Assembly: GCA_017882705.1 (NCBI GenBank)
Contig: JADGOZ010000077.1
Location: 1-47,418, forward strand
DNA from: Candidatus Nanopelagicales bacterium
GTDB taxonomy: Bacteria > Actinomycetota > Actinomycetes > S36-B12 > CAIYMF01
Length of the DNA: 47,418 nt
Reading direction: 5' to 3'
Part shown: positions 24,772 to 33,578 of the stretch, one piece after another
Position numbering within the stretch: the first letter of the stretch is position 1
How the letters are laid out: each line of letters begins with the position of its first letter
The notes under the pieces: generated by a model
The model's database searches: none
What the model saw: the letters and a program-made list of their open reading frames with translations, nothing else
What the model was told of the DNA's origin: nothing
Made by a program: the position numbers and the translations under genes

Positions 24772-25687
24772 CGACGAGCATCACGCCCACCACCACGACC
24801 GCTCCGCCGACGAGCAGTCCGAGCGTGAGCGGCTCGCCGAGGATCCACCAGCCGAGCAGCACCGCGACGACGGGGTTGACGTAGGCGTAGGTCGAGACGA
24901 GCGAGAGCGGTGCGTGACCGACGAGCCAGACGAACGCGGTGTAGGCGACCAGTGACCCGACCACGACCAGATAGGCCCAGCCCCACCACGAGCGGGCGGT
25001 CGCGTGCGCCATGTCGGTCACGTGCTCGCCGCGCAGCAGCCCCACGGCGGTGAGCGCGAGCCCGCCGGTGAGCATCTCGTAGAAGGACATGAGGAGCGGG
25101 TCGCGCGGGGTGCGGATCCTCGGCTGCAGGAACGAGCCGAACGCCCAGCACGCGGTGCTGCCCAGCATGGCGACCGACCAGAACGTGCGCTGCGCCGCGG
25201 CGTCGCCACCGGCCGAGCCGGGACCGACGAGCACGACGACGCCGGCGATCCCGACAGCCACACCGAGCCAGGTGACGAGCGGTGGGCGGTCGCCGGTCAC
25301 GGCCCGGAGGATAACGACCCAGAGCGGCATGATCGCGACGATCAGCGCGGCGACCCCGCTCGGCACGTGCTGCTCGGCGAGGCTGAGGACGCCCATCCCC
25401 ACGCCGAGGAGGAGAGCGCCGACGACGACCGCCCCGCGCAGCTCCTGCCACGGCACGGCGAGGGCCCGAGGGCCGCGACGTAGGACGAGGGCCAGGCCGA
25501 GGACCGCGCAGGCGGCGAGGAACCGGGTGCCGAGCGCCGTCAGCGGCGGCATGGTCTCGACGGCCACGGCGATGGCGAGGTAGGTCGAGCCCCAGACGAC
25601 GTAGACGACCCACAGCGCCGACCAGACCGCGACCGACGAGGCGGGCGCGATGCCGCGCGGCGAGGTCTGCTGGGCGGCGGCGGTCAC
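24740..25687 (-). CDS. EamA (DMT-superfamily) transporter
   Basis: The ~315-aa protein has ten hydrophobic segments in two EamA repeats (first repeat [14 protein letters not shown], second repeat [19 protein letters not shown]). Members export amino acids, nucleotides or other metabolites; the substrate is unknown. GTG 25687 is preferred because CAGGAT lies exactly 6 nt upstream; GTG 25693, two codons earlier, is possible. It converges on hisC with a 32-bp overlap of the coding 3' ends. Confidence 0.9.
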   Translation of the reverse strand: MTAAAQQTSPRGIAPASSVAVWSALWVVYVVWGSTYLAIAVAVETMPPLTALGTRFLAACAVLGLALVLRRGPRALAVPWQELRGAVVVGALLLGVGMGVLSLAEQHVPSGVAALIVAIMPLWVVILRAVTGDRPPLVTWLGVAVGIAGVVVLVGPGSAGGDAAAQRTFWSVAMLGSTACWAFGSFLQPRIRTPRDPLLMSFYEMLTGGLALTAVGLLRGEHVTDMAHATARSWWGWAYLVVVGSLVAYTAFVWLVGHAPLSLVSTYAYVNPVVAVLLGWWILGEPLTLGLLVGGAVVVVGVMLVVSAERMARRR

Positions 25688-25693
25688 CGGCAC

Positions 25694-25971
25694 ATCCTGG
25701 GGGCTGGTCGTCCTGCCGTCGCGTCCGGGGCCGCCGGCAGCGGCCGCACGTGCCCGCGCGTGTCCGATGTGCGGTCGGTGACCACGCCGAGTGACGGGGA
25801 AGGCATGCCTGACTCACGCTGGACGATGTGCGCACGCACGTCGCGGGTATGACTGAGGGCAGCCTTCACTTAGCGACAGGCTTCACAGCGATCTGAGCCC
25901 GGAGGAGGTTTGAGGTAGAGCAGAGTGTCCACCGAACGATTCGCGTTCCGGCAACGAAGGGGTCTGCTGCG
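25694..25971. promoter_or_regulatory. cyd promoter/leader region
   Basis: 278 bp between divergent EamA and cydA. It holds a 10-bp palindrome AGGCATGCCT (25801-25810), a repeated CTTCAC (25864-25869 and 25881-25886), a strong ribosome site GGAGGAGG (about 25901-25908), and a small ORF at 25925-25975 that abuts cydA. No Rex-type site was recognised. Confidence 0.45.
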
Positions 25972-25975
25972 ATGA
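25925..25975 (+). CDS. Possible 16-residue cyd leader peptide
   Basis: GTG 25925 reads MSTERFAFRQRRGLLR and stops at TGA 25973-25975, overlapping cydA's ATG as ATGA. A ribosome site (GAGGT, about 25911-25915) lies at good spacing. The peptide is Arg-rich (5 of 16). It could couple translation into cydA or act as a regulatory leader. It is too short to prove from one sequence. Confidence 0.35.
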   Translation: MSTERFAFRQRRGLLR

Positions 25976-27381
25976 ATGCGCTCGATCTGGCGCGGTGGCA
26001 GTTCGGAATCACCACGGTCTACCACTTCCTGTTCGTCCCGCTCACCATCGGAACCTCGATGCTGACGGCGGTCATGCAGACCGCGTGGTTCCGCACCGGT
26101 GACGAGAAGTGGCTCAAGGCCACGAAGTTCTTCGGGAAGCTCTTCCTCATCAACTTCGCACTCGGTGTGGTCACCGGCATCGTGCAGGAGTTCCAGTTCG
26201 GCATGGCGTGGAGCGACTACTCCCGCTTCGTCGGCGACATCTTCGGTGCGCCGCTCGCGGTCGAGGCGCTCGCCTCCTTCTTCCTCGAGTCGACCTTCCT
26301 GGGGCTCTGGATCTTCGGCTGGGACCGCCTGCCGCGTGGCCTGCACCTCGCCACGATCTGGGCCGCGGCGTTCGGCACGATGCTGTCGGCGTACTTCATC
26401 CTCGCCGCGAACTCGTTCATGCAGCACCCCGACGGCTACGTCATCAACCCGGTGACCAAGCGCGCCGAGCTCACCAGCTTCGGTGCGGTGCTCACCCAGA
26501 ACACGACGGTGGCGACCTTCGCCCACGTGATCTCGTCGGCGTTCCTCGTGTCCGGCGTCGCGATCGTCGGTGTGAGCCTGTGGCTGATCATGAAGGGCAA
26601 GTCGGTCGACGCCATGCGCTCGACCCTCAAGCTGGGTGCGATCGTCGCGATCGTCGCCGGACTCCTCGTCATGTACACCGGCGACGTCCAGGCCAAGATC
26701 ATGGTCAAGCAGCAGCCGATGAAGATGGCCGCGGCCGAGGCGGTCTACAAGACCGCCGAGAACGTGCCGTTCAGCCTCGTCACCGTCGGGAGCCTCGACG
26801 GGTCCGAGGCCTACTGGGCGCTCGACATCCCCGGCCTCACCTCGTTCCTCGCGACCGGCAGCTGGACCGGCCCGGAGAGCACCGTGCAGGGCATCAACGA
26901 CCTGCAGGCGGAGTACGAGAAGAAGTTCGGTCCCGGCAACTACGCGCCGTACGTGCCGCTCGCCTTCTGGGCCTTCCGCGCGATGATCGGGCTCGGCGGG
27001 CTGGGCGTGCTGTTCGCGATCTTCGCCCTGTGGATCACCCGCAAGGGACGCGTCCCTTCCAAGGCGTGGATCCGGCTCATGTCGTCCATCGCGCTGCTCG
27101 TGCCGCTGGTGGGCATCTCGGCCGGCTGGATCTTCACCGAGATGGGCCGCCAGCCCTGGATCGTCTACGGGCTCATGAAGACCGAGAACGGCGTCTCGCC
27201 GACGATGTCGTCGTTCACCGTCGGTCTCTCGCTGGTCGTGTTCACGCTGCTCTACGGCGCGCTCGCGGTCATCGAGGTCGGCCTGCTGGTCCGGGCCGTG
27301 AAGATCGGTCCGCCCGAGACTGTCGAGCTGATGGACGCGGATGACGCGAACAACGGCCAGACCCTGACCTTCTCGTACTGA
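25972..27381 (+). CDS. cydA: Cytochrome bd ubiquinol oxidase subunit I
   Basis: The 469-aa, nine-helix membrane subunit oxidises quinol and holds the haems of cytochrome bd, the high-affinity terminal oxidase used at low oxygen. Visible residues are His18 in YHFLFVPLTIG (haem b595 ligand), His in FAHVISSAF (b558 ligand) and Met in FRAMIGLGG (second b558 ligand). The GRQPWIVYGLMKT motif is also conserved. The Q-loop is of the short type. It is the first gene of cydABDC; ATG 25972 overlaps the stop of a possible leader peptide. Confidence 0.97.
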   Translation: MNALDLARWQFGITTVYHFLFVPLTIGTSMLTAVMQTAWFRTGDEKWLKATKFFGKLFLINFALGVVTGIVQEFQFGMAWSDYSRFVGDIFGAPLAVEALASFFLESTFLGLWIFGWDRLPRGLHLATIWAAAFGTMLSAYFILAANSFMQHPDGYVINPVTKRAELTSFGAVLTQNTTVATFAHVISSAFLVSGVAIVGVSLWLIMKGKSVDAMRSTLKLGAIVAIVAGLLVMYTGDVQAKIMVKQQPMKMAAAEAVYKTAENVPFSLVTVGSLDGSEAYWALDIPGLTSFLATGSWTGPESTVQGINDLQAEYEKKFGPGNYAPYVPLAFWAFRAMIGLGGLGVLFAIFALWITRKGRVPSKAWIRLMSSIALLVPLVGISAGWIFTEMGRQPWIVYGLMKTENGVSPTMSSFTVGLSLVVFTLLYGALAVIEVGLLVRAVKIGPPETVELMDADDANNGQTLTFSY

Positions 27382-27396
27382 GACCGGAGCATCGAC

Positions 27397-28467
27397 ATGA
27401 CTCACGACCAGCTCGCGATCATCTGGTTCGTCCTCATCGCCGTGCTCTGGTGCGGCTACTTCGTCCTCGAGGGCTTCGACTTCGGGGTCGGCATCCTGCT
27501 GCCCTTCATCGGCAAGAACGAGGCCGAGCGACGCACCGTCGTCTCGACCCTCGGCCCGGTGTGGGACGGCAACGAGGTGTGGCTGCTCACGGCGGGCGGC
27601 GCGACCTTCGCGGCGTTCTCCCTCTGGTACGCCACGCTGTTCAGCGGCTTCTACCTCGCCCTGCTGCTCATCCTCGTCGCGCTCATCATCCGCGGCGTGG
27701 CCTTCGAGTTCCGCAGCAAGCGCGGCACGGCGGCGGCCCCGAACTGGCGCCGCAACTGGGACGCGGCGATCTTCGTCGGGTCGTTCCTCCCCGCGCTGCT
27801 CTGGGGCGTCGCGTTCGCGAACATCGTCGCGGGCGTGCCGCTGGAGATGCAGAACGGCAACAGCGAGTTCACCGGCAACCTGTTCACGCTGCTGAACCCC
27901 TACGCCCTGCTCGGCGGCCTCGTCACCCTGGGCCTGTTCACGACCCACGGCGCGATCTTCCTGGCGCTCAAGACCGAGGGCGACATCCGCACCCGCGCCA
28001 ACAAGCTGGCGGGTCAGATCGGTCTCGTGACCGCGGTGCTCGCCGTGGCCTTCGGCCTCTGGACCCAGCTCGCGCACAGCAACAACACGGCCGCCAGCGT
28101 GGTCGTGCTGGTCCTCGTGGTGCTGGCCTGGGTGGGCGCGCTCGGCGCCAACCGGATGGGTCGTGAGGGCTGGGCCTTCATCGCCTCGGCCGCCACGATG
28201 GTGTTCGTGGTCGTGTTCCTGTTCACCTGCCTCTACCCGAACGTGATGCCGAGCTCCACGAACGCGGACGCGACGCTCACGGTGCAGAACGCGGCGAACT
28301 CGCAGTACACGCTGACGATCATGACCTGGGTCGCCGTGATCCTGACGCCGGTCGTGCTCGTCTACCAGTCCTGGACCTACTGGGTGTTCCGCAGGCGGCT
28401 CTCGCCCAGCCAGATCCCGGACCCGGAGCACGGCTCGCTCGACCTGCCGCACGAGGTGTCGGCCTAA
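27397..28467 (+). CDS. cydB: Cytochrome bd oxidase subunit II
   Basis: The 356-aa, about nine-helix partner of CydA stabilises the haem pocket and provides a proton path. It shows the family start LEGFDFGVGILLPFIGKNE, the following GPVWDGNEVWLLTAGGA and the FTTHGAIFLALKTEGD motif. It starts 15 bp after cydA. Cys in the FLFTCLYPNVMPS segment and the C-terminal YWVFRRR tail fit actinobacterial CydB. Confidence 0.97.
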   Translation: MTHDQLAIIWFVLIAVLWCGYFVLEGFDFGVGILLPFIGKNEAERRTVVSTLGPVWDGNEVWLLTAGGATFAAFSLWYATLFSGFYLALLLILVALIIRGVAFEFRSKRGTAAAPNWRRNWDAAIFVGSFLPALLWGVAFANIVAGVPLEMQNGNSEFTGNLFTLLNPYALLGGLVTLGLFTTHGAIFLALKTEGDIRTRANKLAGQIGLVTAVLAVAFGLWTQLAHSNNTAASVVVLVLVVLAWVGALGANRMGREGWAFIASAATMVFVVVFLFTCLYPNVMPSSTNADATLTVQNAANSQYTLTIMTWVAVILTPVVLVYQSWTYWVFRRRLSPSQIPDPEHGSLDLPHEVSA

Positions 28468-28488
28468 CAGCCGGCTCCGCCCACCACG

Positions 28489-28494
28489 TAACCT
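28489..28494 (+). promoter_or_regulatory. -10 element, leaderless type (cydD)
   Basis: TAACCT ends exactly 6 nt before GTG 28501, in the 33-bp cydB-cydD gap. It suggests a separate promoter giving cydDC messages without cydAB. Confidence 0.45.
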
Positions 28495-28500
28495 GTCGAG

Positions 28501-30147
28501 GTGTCCAAGCCGCTCGACCCCAGACTGCTGCGCTACGCCCGAGGTGTACGCACGCTGCTGATCGGGTCGGTGGCGGTGGCCTCCGGAACAGCAGTTCTCG
28601 TCGTCGCCCAGGCGTTCTGCCTGGGCGACGTCGTGTCACGGGTGTTCCTCGAGGGCGCCACGCTCGACGACGTGAAGACCGTCGTCGGGATCCTCACGCT
28701 CGTGGTGCTCGGTCGCGCGGTGCTCGCCTCGATCGGTGAGACGCTCGCGCAGCGCGCGGCCACCCGTACGTCAGCACAGCTGCGCGAGGCGCTGCTCGCG
28801 CACGTCGTGAGGCTCGGGCCGATCTGGCTCTCCGGCGAGCGCCGCGGCCAGGTGGCCACGCTGGCGACCCGTGGCGTCGACTCGGTCGAGCCCTACGTCG
28901 CCCGCTACCTGCCCTCGCTCGTGATCGCCGTGATCGTGCCGCTCACGGTCGGCGTCGCGATCCTCACCCAGGACTTCGTGGCCGCGGTCATCGTCGCCGT
29001 CACCGCGCCGCTGATCCCGGTCTTCATGGCGCTGATCGGCATGTACACGCAGACCGCCACGGCCAAGCAGTGGAACACCCTCGGCGTCCTGTCCGGCCAC
29101 TTCCTCGACGTCGTGTCCGGCCTTCCGACCCTCAAGGCGTTCGGCCGCGAGCGCGCGCAGTCGCAGCGGATGGCCGAGATCGACAAGCGCTACCGCACCG
29201 CCACGATGGGCGTGCTGCGCATCTCGTTCCTGTCGTCGTTCGTGCTCGAGCTGCTCGCGACGATCTCGGTCGCCGTCGTCGCCGTCTCGATCGGCGTCCG
29301 CATGCTCGACGGCGGGCTCACGCTGCGGACCGGCCTCACCGTCCTGATCCTCGCCCCGGAGGTCTACCTCCCGATCCGCGCGGTCGGTGCGCAGTTCCAC
29401 GCCGCCGCCGACGGCATCGACGCCGCGGAGCAGGTCTTCGCCATCATCGGCACGGAGCCCGCGATCACCGGCACGCGCACCGACGTCCCGACCGGTGACG
29501 TCGTGGTCGACGACGTCACCGTCACCTACCCGGGCGCCGACGTCGTGTCGCTCGCGCCCGTGTCGCTGACGCTGCGCGCGGGACGCATCACCGCGGTCGT
29601 CGGTCCGTCCGGCGTCGGCAAGTCCACGCTGCTCGCGACCCTGCAGGGCTTCGTCGCGCCGACCTCCGGCACCGTGACGGTCGGCGGCGTCGACCTCACC
29701 ACGCTCGATCCCGAGGCGTGGCGCTCGCGCCTCGGCGTCGTCGGCCAGGACCCCGTGCTGGTCGGCCCGACCGTCGGCGACGACGTCCGACTGCGCCGAC
29801 CGCACGCGACCGACGCCGAGGTCGACACCGCGCTCCGCGCCGCCGGCATCGACCCGAGCACGCTCCCGGACGGTGCCGCGTCGCGCGTCGGCGACCTCGC
29901 GTCCGACGTGTCGGCCGGCCAGCGCCGTCGCGTGGCGCTCGCCCGAGTGCTGCTCGACCCGCCGCCGCTCGTCATGCTCGACGAGCCCACCGCCGGCCTC
30001 GACGACGCCACCGAGATCGACGTGGTCGACGCGATCCGTCGCCTCGCCGACGCGGGCGCTGCCGTGGTCGTGGTCGCGCACCGTCCGTCGCTCGTGCAGG
30101 GCGCCGATGAGATCGTCGAGCTCGACCCGGTGGCGGTGGTCGCATGA
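28501..30147 (+). CDS. cydD: Cysteine/glutathione-type ABC exporter subunit CydD
   Basis: The 548-aa half-transporter has six membrane helices (about 1-310) followed by an ATPase domain: Walker A VVGPSGVGKST (Lys374), Q-loop VGQDPVLVG, signature VSAGQRRRVALARVLL and Walker B VMLDEPTAGLD. With CydC it forms the heterodimeric exporter needed to assemble cytochrome bd. The signature is VSAGQ rather than LSGGQ, as often seen in CydDC. It starts with GTG and overlaps cydC by ATGA. Confidence 0.95.
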   Translation: MSKPLDPRLLRYARGVRTLLIGSVAVASGTAVLVVAQAFCLGDVVSRVFLEGATLDDVKTVVGILTLVVLGRAVLASIGETLAQRAATRTSAQLREALLAHVVRLGPIWLSGERRGQVATLATRGVDSVEPYVARYLPSLVIAVIVPLTVGVAILTQDFVAAVIVAVTAPLIPVFMALIGMYTQTATAKQWNTLGVLSGHFLDVVSGLPTLKAFGRERAQSQRMAEIDKRYRTATMGVLRISFLSSFVLELLATISVAVVAVSIGVRMLDGGLTLRTGLTVLILAPEVYLPIRAVGAQFHAAADGIDAAEQVFAIIGTEPAITGTRTDVPTGDVVVDDVTVTYPGADVVSLAPVSLTLRAGRITAVVGPSGVGKSTLLATLQGFVAPTSGTVTVGGVDLTTLDPEAWRSRLGVVGQDPVLVGPTVGDDVRLRRPHATDAEVDTALRAAGIDPSTLPDGAASRVGDLASDVSAGQRRRVALARVLLDPPPLVMLDEPTAGLDDATEIDVVDAIRRLADAGAAVVVVAHRPSLVQGADEIVELDPVAVVA

Positions 30148-31808
30148 CGACAGTCGACGTGAAGGTCGCGCGCGGCGTCTCGCCGGTGCGCCGGCTGGTC
30201 CCGTGGGTCGCCACGGAGTGGAAGCGCCTCGCCCTCGCGGTGTTCCTCGGCACGATGGCGATCGGGTGCGGCGTAGGACTGCTCGCGGTCAGCGCGTGGC
30301 TGATCTCGAGCGCGGCCCTGCGTCCGCCGATCTTCGAGCTGAACCTGGCTATCGTCGGTGTGCGTGCGTTCGGCATCGGCCGCGGCTGCTTCCGCTACGC
30401 CGAGCGCCTGGTGTCGCACGACGCCGCGTTCCGCGCGCTGTCGCGCCTGCGCCTCGCCGTCTACGACCGGCTCGCCGTCGTCGCGCCCGCCGGTGTGCCG
30501 GCCTACCGACGCGGCGACCTGCTCGAGCGTCTCGTCCGCGACGTCGACGCCACGCAGGACCTGCCGCTGCGCGTGCTCGTGCCGTACGCCTCCGGCGCGA
30601 TCGTCGCCATCATGTCGGTGGTCCTTGCGTTCTTCATCCTCCCCGCGGCCGGCGTCGTGCTGCTCGTCTCGCTGCTGCTGGCCGCGACCGTGGTCCCGTG
30701 GATCACGTCGGCGTCGGCCGCCGAGGCCGAGCGGGCCAGCGCTCCCGCGCGCGGCGAGCTCAACGGCGACGTGCTCACGCTGCTCGACGGCATCGGCGAC
30801 CTCACGACGGCCGGTGCCGCGCAGGCCTGGCTCGACCGGCTCGCCGAGGACGACCGGCACATCGGCCGGCTCGCCGAGCGGCGTTCGCGCGCGTCGGGTC
30901 TCGCCTCGGGACTCGGCATCCTGCTCTCCGGCGGCGCCGTCGTCGTGACGCTGCTCGTCGCGATCCCCGCGGTGCGCTCCGGAGCGCTCGTCGGCGTCAA
31001 CCTCGCGGTACTCGCGCTGCTGCCGCTGGCGACGTACGAGGCGGTCGTCGCGATGCCGACCGCGGCGCTCGCCCTCGGCCGTGTGCGTGGCTCGGCTCAG
31101 CGCGTCGTCGAGGTGCTCGACGCGGTCGACCCGGTCCCGGACCCCGAGTCGCCGGTCGCGGCGCCCGTAGGAGTCGTCGGCGTACGCCTGGCCGGCGTGA
31201 GCTCCGGCTGGCCGGGCGGCGAGCACGTGCTGCAGGGTCTCGACCTCGACGTCGCACCGGGTGGGCGCGTCGGCGTCGTCGGCTCGTCGGGCGTGGGCAA
31301 GTCGACGCTGCTCGCGGTGTTGGCGGGGTTCCTGCCCTACGACGGATCCGTTCGGCTCGGCGACGTCGAGATGCACGACATGACCGGGCACGACGTACGC
31401 AGCGTCGTGGGCTGGTGCCCGCAGCTGCCGCACGTGTTCGACACGTCGGTCGTGGAGAACGTGCGCCTCGCGAAGCCGGGTGCCAGCGACGAGGAGTGCC
31501 GCGTGGCCCTCGACGCCGTGGGTCTCGGGCCGTGGCTCGACGCCGCACCGCAGGGTCTCGCCACACCCGTCGGCGACCACGGCGCACTCGTGTCGGCCGG
31601 CCAGCGCCAGCGTCTCGGGGTCGCGCGCGTGCTCCTCGCCGGCCACCCCGTCGTGCTGCTCGACGAGCCGACCGAGCACCTCGACGAGTCCACGGCCGAC
31701 GTCGTCGCCGCCGAGCTCCTCCGCGCGCTCGAAGGCCGGACGGTCCTGTGGGTCGCCCATCGCCCCCACGGCCTCGCCAGCCTCGACCGCATCGTCCGCC
31801 TCACCTGA
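30144..31808 (+). CDS. cydC: ABC exporter subunit CydC
   Basis: The 554-aa half-transporter has a membrane domain (about 30-330, with the CydC-type IGRGCFRYAERLVSHD segment) and an ATPase domain: Walker A VVGSSGVGKST (Lys386), signature VSAGQRQRLGVARVLL and Walker B VVLLDEPTEHLD. It pairs with CydD. ATG 30144 overlaps the cydD stop (ATGA), giving coupled translation. It is the last gene of the cyd operon. Confidence 0.95.
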   Translation: MTTVDVKVARGVSPVRRLVPWVATEWKRLALAVFLGTMAIGCGVGLLAVSAWLISSAALRPPIFELNLAIVGVRAFGIGRGCFRYAERLVSHDAAFRALSRLRLAVYDRLAVVAPAGVPAYRRGDLLERLVRDVDATQDLPLRVLVPYASGAIVAIMSVVLAFFILPAAGVVLLVSLLLAATVVPWITSASAAEAERASAPARGELNGDVLTLLDGIGDLTTAGAAQAWLDRLAEDDRHIGRLAERRSRASGLASGLGILLSGGAVVVTLLVAIPAVRSGALVGVNLAVLALLPLATYEAVVAMPTAALALGRVRGSAQRVVEVLDAVDPVPDPESPVAAPVGVVGVRLAGVSSGWPGGEHVLQGLDLDVAPGGRVGVVGSSGVGKSTLLAVLAGFLPYDGSVRLGDVEMHDMTGHDVRSVVGWCPQLPHVFDTSVVENVRLAKPGASDEECRVALDAVGLGPWLDAAPQGLATPVGDHGALVSAGQRQRLGVARVLLAGHPVVLLDEPTEHLDESTADVVAAELLRALEGRTVLWVAHRPHGLASLDRIVRLT

Positions 31809-31875
31809 CCTGATTCCTGGGGCGAGCCCGGCCGAGAACCTCGCGCCCCCGGTCTGCGTTGGACAGGGTGTGGGG

Positions 31876-32400
31876 ATGAGCAGCGGGGGACCCGGGACGG
31901 CGGAGGACGAGTTCCGTGCGTTCGTCGCGTCGACGCAGACCAGGCTGCTGCGGGTCGCGCTCACGCTCGACCGCGGGCTCGCCGAGGGCCTCGTGCAGAC
32001 GGCGTACCTCCGCACCTACGCGCGGTGGGGCCGCCTGCGCGACCAGGACCCGGTGGCGTACCCCGGCGTCCGCGCCGTCCTCTCGCCGCTGCTTCCCGTG
32101 AACCCCGCCGCGACGACCGTCAGCATCGAATACGTGCAGCTGCTCGACGGGCCGGCCAGGCCGTCGGTCGTCGTGCCGCCCGGGCGCGCGGTCTTCGTCG
32201 TCATCGACGTCCCGGCCACGTGCACGGCCGCCGACGACCAGGTGTCCGCGGTCGTCACGGTCGCCCTGCGTTCCGCCTCGGGCGGGACGGCACACCGTCG
32301 TGTCTCGACCCTCATCGGCCCGGGACACGACGGTTGGCGCAGCGAATTGCGGTTCGGAAGCCACTTTCCGGTCGAGTACCGATGGACCCGCCGCAGGTGA
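31876..32400 (+). CDS. Truncated SigE-like sigma ORF with unrelated C-terminus
   Basis: 174 aa. The first ~65 residues (DEFRAFVASTQTRLLRVALT, then GLAEGLVQTAYLRTYARWGR) match region 2 of SigE-subfamily ECF sigma factors as found in Streptomyces and Nocardioides-type genomes. Region 4, needed to bind the -35, is missing. After residue ~75 the sequence becomes a beta-rich, Val/Ala-rich segment (VEYVQLLDGPARP-like, CTAADDQVSAVVTVAL) that resembles a secreted or membrane-protein domain. It may be an in-frame deletion fusing a sigma gene to its downstream neighbour. CAGGGT lies exactly 6 nt before ATG 31876. A sigma function is doubtful. Confidence 0.6.
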   Translation: MSSGGPGTAEDEFRAFVASTQTRLLRVALTLDRGLAEGLVQTAYLRTYARWGRLRDQDPVAYPGVRAVLSPLLPVNPAATTVSIEYVQLLDGPARPSVVVPPGRAVFVVIDVPATCTAADDQVSAVVTVALRSASGGTAHRRVSTLIGPGHDGWRSELRFGSHFPVEYRWTRRR

Positions 32401-32495
32401 TTTGATGCCGGTACACGCGGCGTTGCGTGGGAGGCCCCCGGCGATCCCGGCGGCTCCTGGGTGGCGCCTCTCGGTTACCGCCTAGGAGTCCATCC

Positions 32496-33578
32496 ATGAC
32501 CGCAGACGGAGGCCCCGAGCTCGTCCAGCTCCTCACCCCTGAGGGCGAGCGGGTCCACCATCCCGAGTACGACGTCGACCTGTCCGACGAGCAGCTGCGC
32601 GGCCTCTACCGCGACCTCGTCCTGGTCCGCAGGGTCGACTCCGAGGCCACCGCCCTGCAGCGCCAGGGCGAGCTCGGGCTCTGGGCGCAGTGCATCGGCC
32701 AGGAGGCGGCGCAGGTCGGCTCGGGTCGCGCCCTGCTGCCGGGGGACTTCGCGTTCCCGACGTATCGCGAGCACGGGGTCGCGTGGGCGCGCGGGGTGCA
32801 GCCGCTGCAGCTGCTCGGCCTGTTCCGCGGCGTGACCAACGGCGGGTGGGACCCGCACGAGCACAACATGGCGCTCTACACGATCGTCATCGGCGACCAG
32901 ACCCTGCACGCCGTCGGCTACGCCATGGGCATGCAGCGCGACGGCTCCGACGACGCCACCATCTGCTACTTCGGCGACGGCGCGACGAGCCAGGGCGACG
33001 TCAACGAGGCCTTCGTCTTCTCCGCGGTCTACAACGCGCCGGTCGTGTTCTTCTGCCAGAACAACCAGTGGGCCATCAGCGAGCCGCTCGAGCGCCAGAC
33101 CCGCATCCCCCTCTACCGCCGAGCCGACGGCTTCGGCTTCCCCGGTGTCCGCGTCGACGGCAACGACGTGCTCGCGGTGCTCGCCGTCACGAGCGCGGCG
33201 CTGCAGGCAGCGCGCGAGGGTCAGGGCCCGACGCTCATCGAGGCGTTCACGTACCGCATGGGCGCGCACACGACGTCGGACGACCCGACCCGCTACCGCG
33301 TGTCGGCCGACCTCGAGGCCTGGAAGCTCAAGGACCCGATCGAGCGCCTGCGCGTCTACCTCGCCCGCAACGGCTGGGCCGACCACGACTACTTCGACGC
33401 GATCGACGCCGAGGCGGAGACGCTCGCGATCCACCTGCGCGAGGGCTGCCGGTCGATGCCCAACCCCGAGAAGACGTCGATGTTCGACCACGTCTACGCC
33501 GCTCCGCACCCGCTCGTCGAGGCGGAGCGTGCCGAGTTCGCGGCGTATCACGCGTCGTTCGCGGGAGGGGAGCACTGA
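32496..33578 (+). CDS. bkdA: 2-oxoacid dehydrogenase E1 component, alpha subunit
   Basis: The 360-aa TPP-dependent subunit decarboxylates a branched-chain 2-oxoacid or pyruvate with the beta subunit. The TPP-binding motif begins GDGATSQGDVNEAF and ends in CQNNQWAIS (the GDG...NN pattern). The substrate-channel segment FPTYREHGVAWARG and the MGAHTTSDDPTRYR loop fit the family. ATG 32496 has TAGGAG upstream. It overlaps the E1-beta start (TGATG). Branched-chain (bkd) identity is preferred over pyruvate on overall resemblance only. Confidence 0.9.
   Translation: MTADGGPELVQLLTPEGERVHHPEYDVDLSDEQLRGLYRDLVLVRRVDSEATALQRQGELGLWAQCIGQEAAQVGSGRALLPGDFAFPTYREHGVAWARGVQPLQLLGLFRGVTNGGWDPHEHNMALYTIVIGDQTLHAVGYAMGMQRDGSDDATICYFGDGATSQGDVNEAFVFSAVYNAPVVFFCQNNQWAISEPLERQTRIPLYRRADGFGFPGVRVDGNDVLAVLAVTSAALQAAREGQGPTLIEAFTYRMGAHTTSDDPTRYRVSADLEAWKLKDPIERLRVYLARNGWADHDYFDAIDAEAETLAIHLREGCRSMPNPEKTSMFDHVYAAPHPLVEAERAEFAAYHASFAGGEH

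Noticed and set aside
25870-28452. 860-codon open frame on the minus strand
   Set aside because: It is antisense to cydA and cydB, its product is His/Arg/Glu-rich without any domain, and it is a usual artefact of GC-rich DNA.
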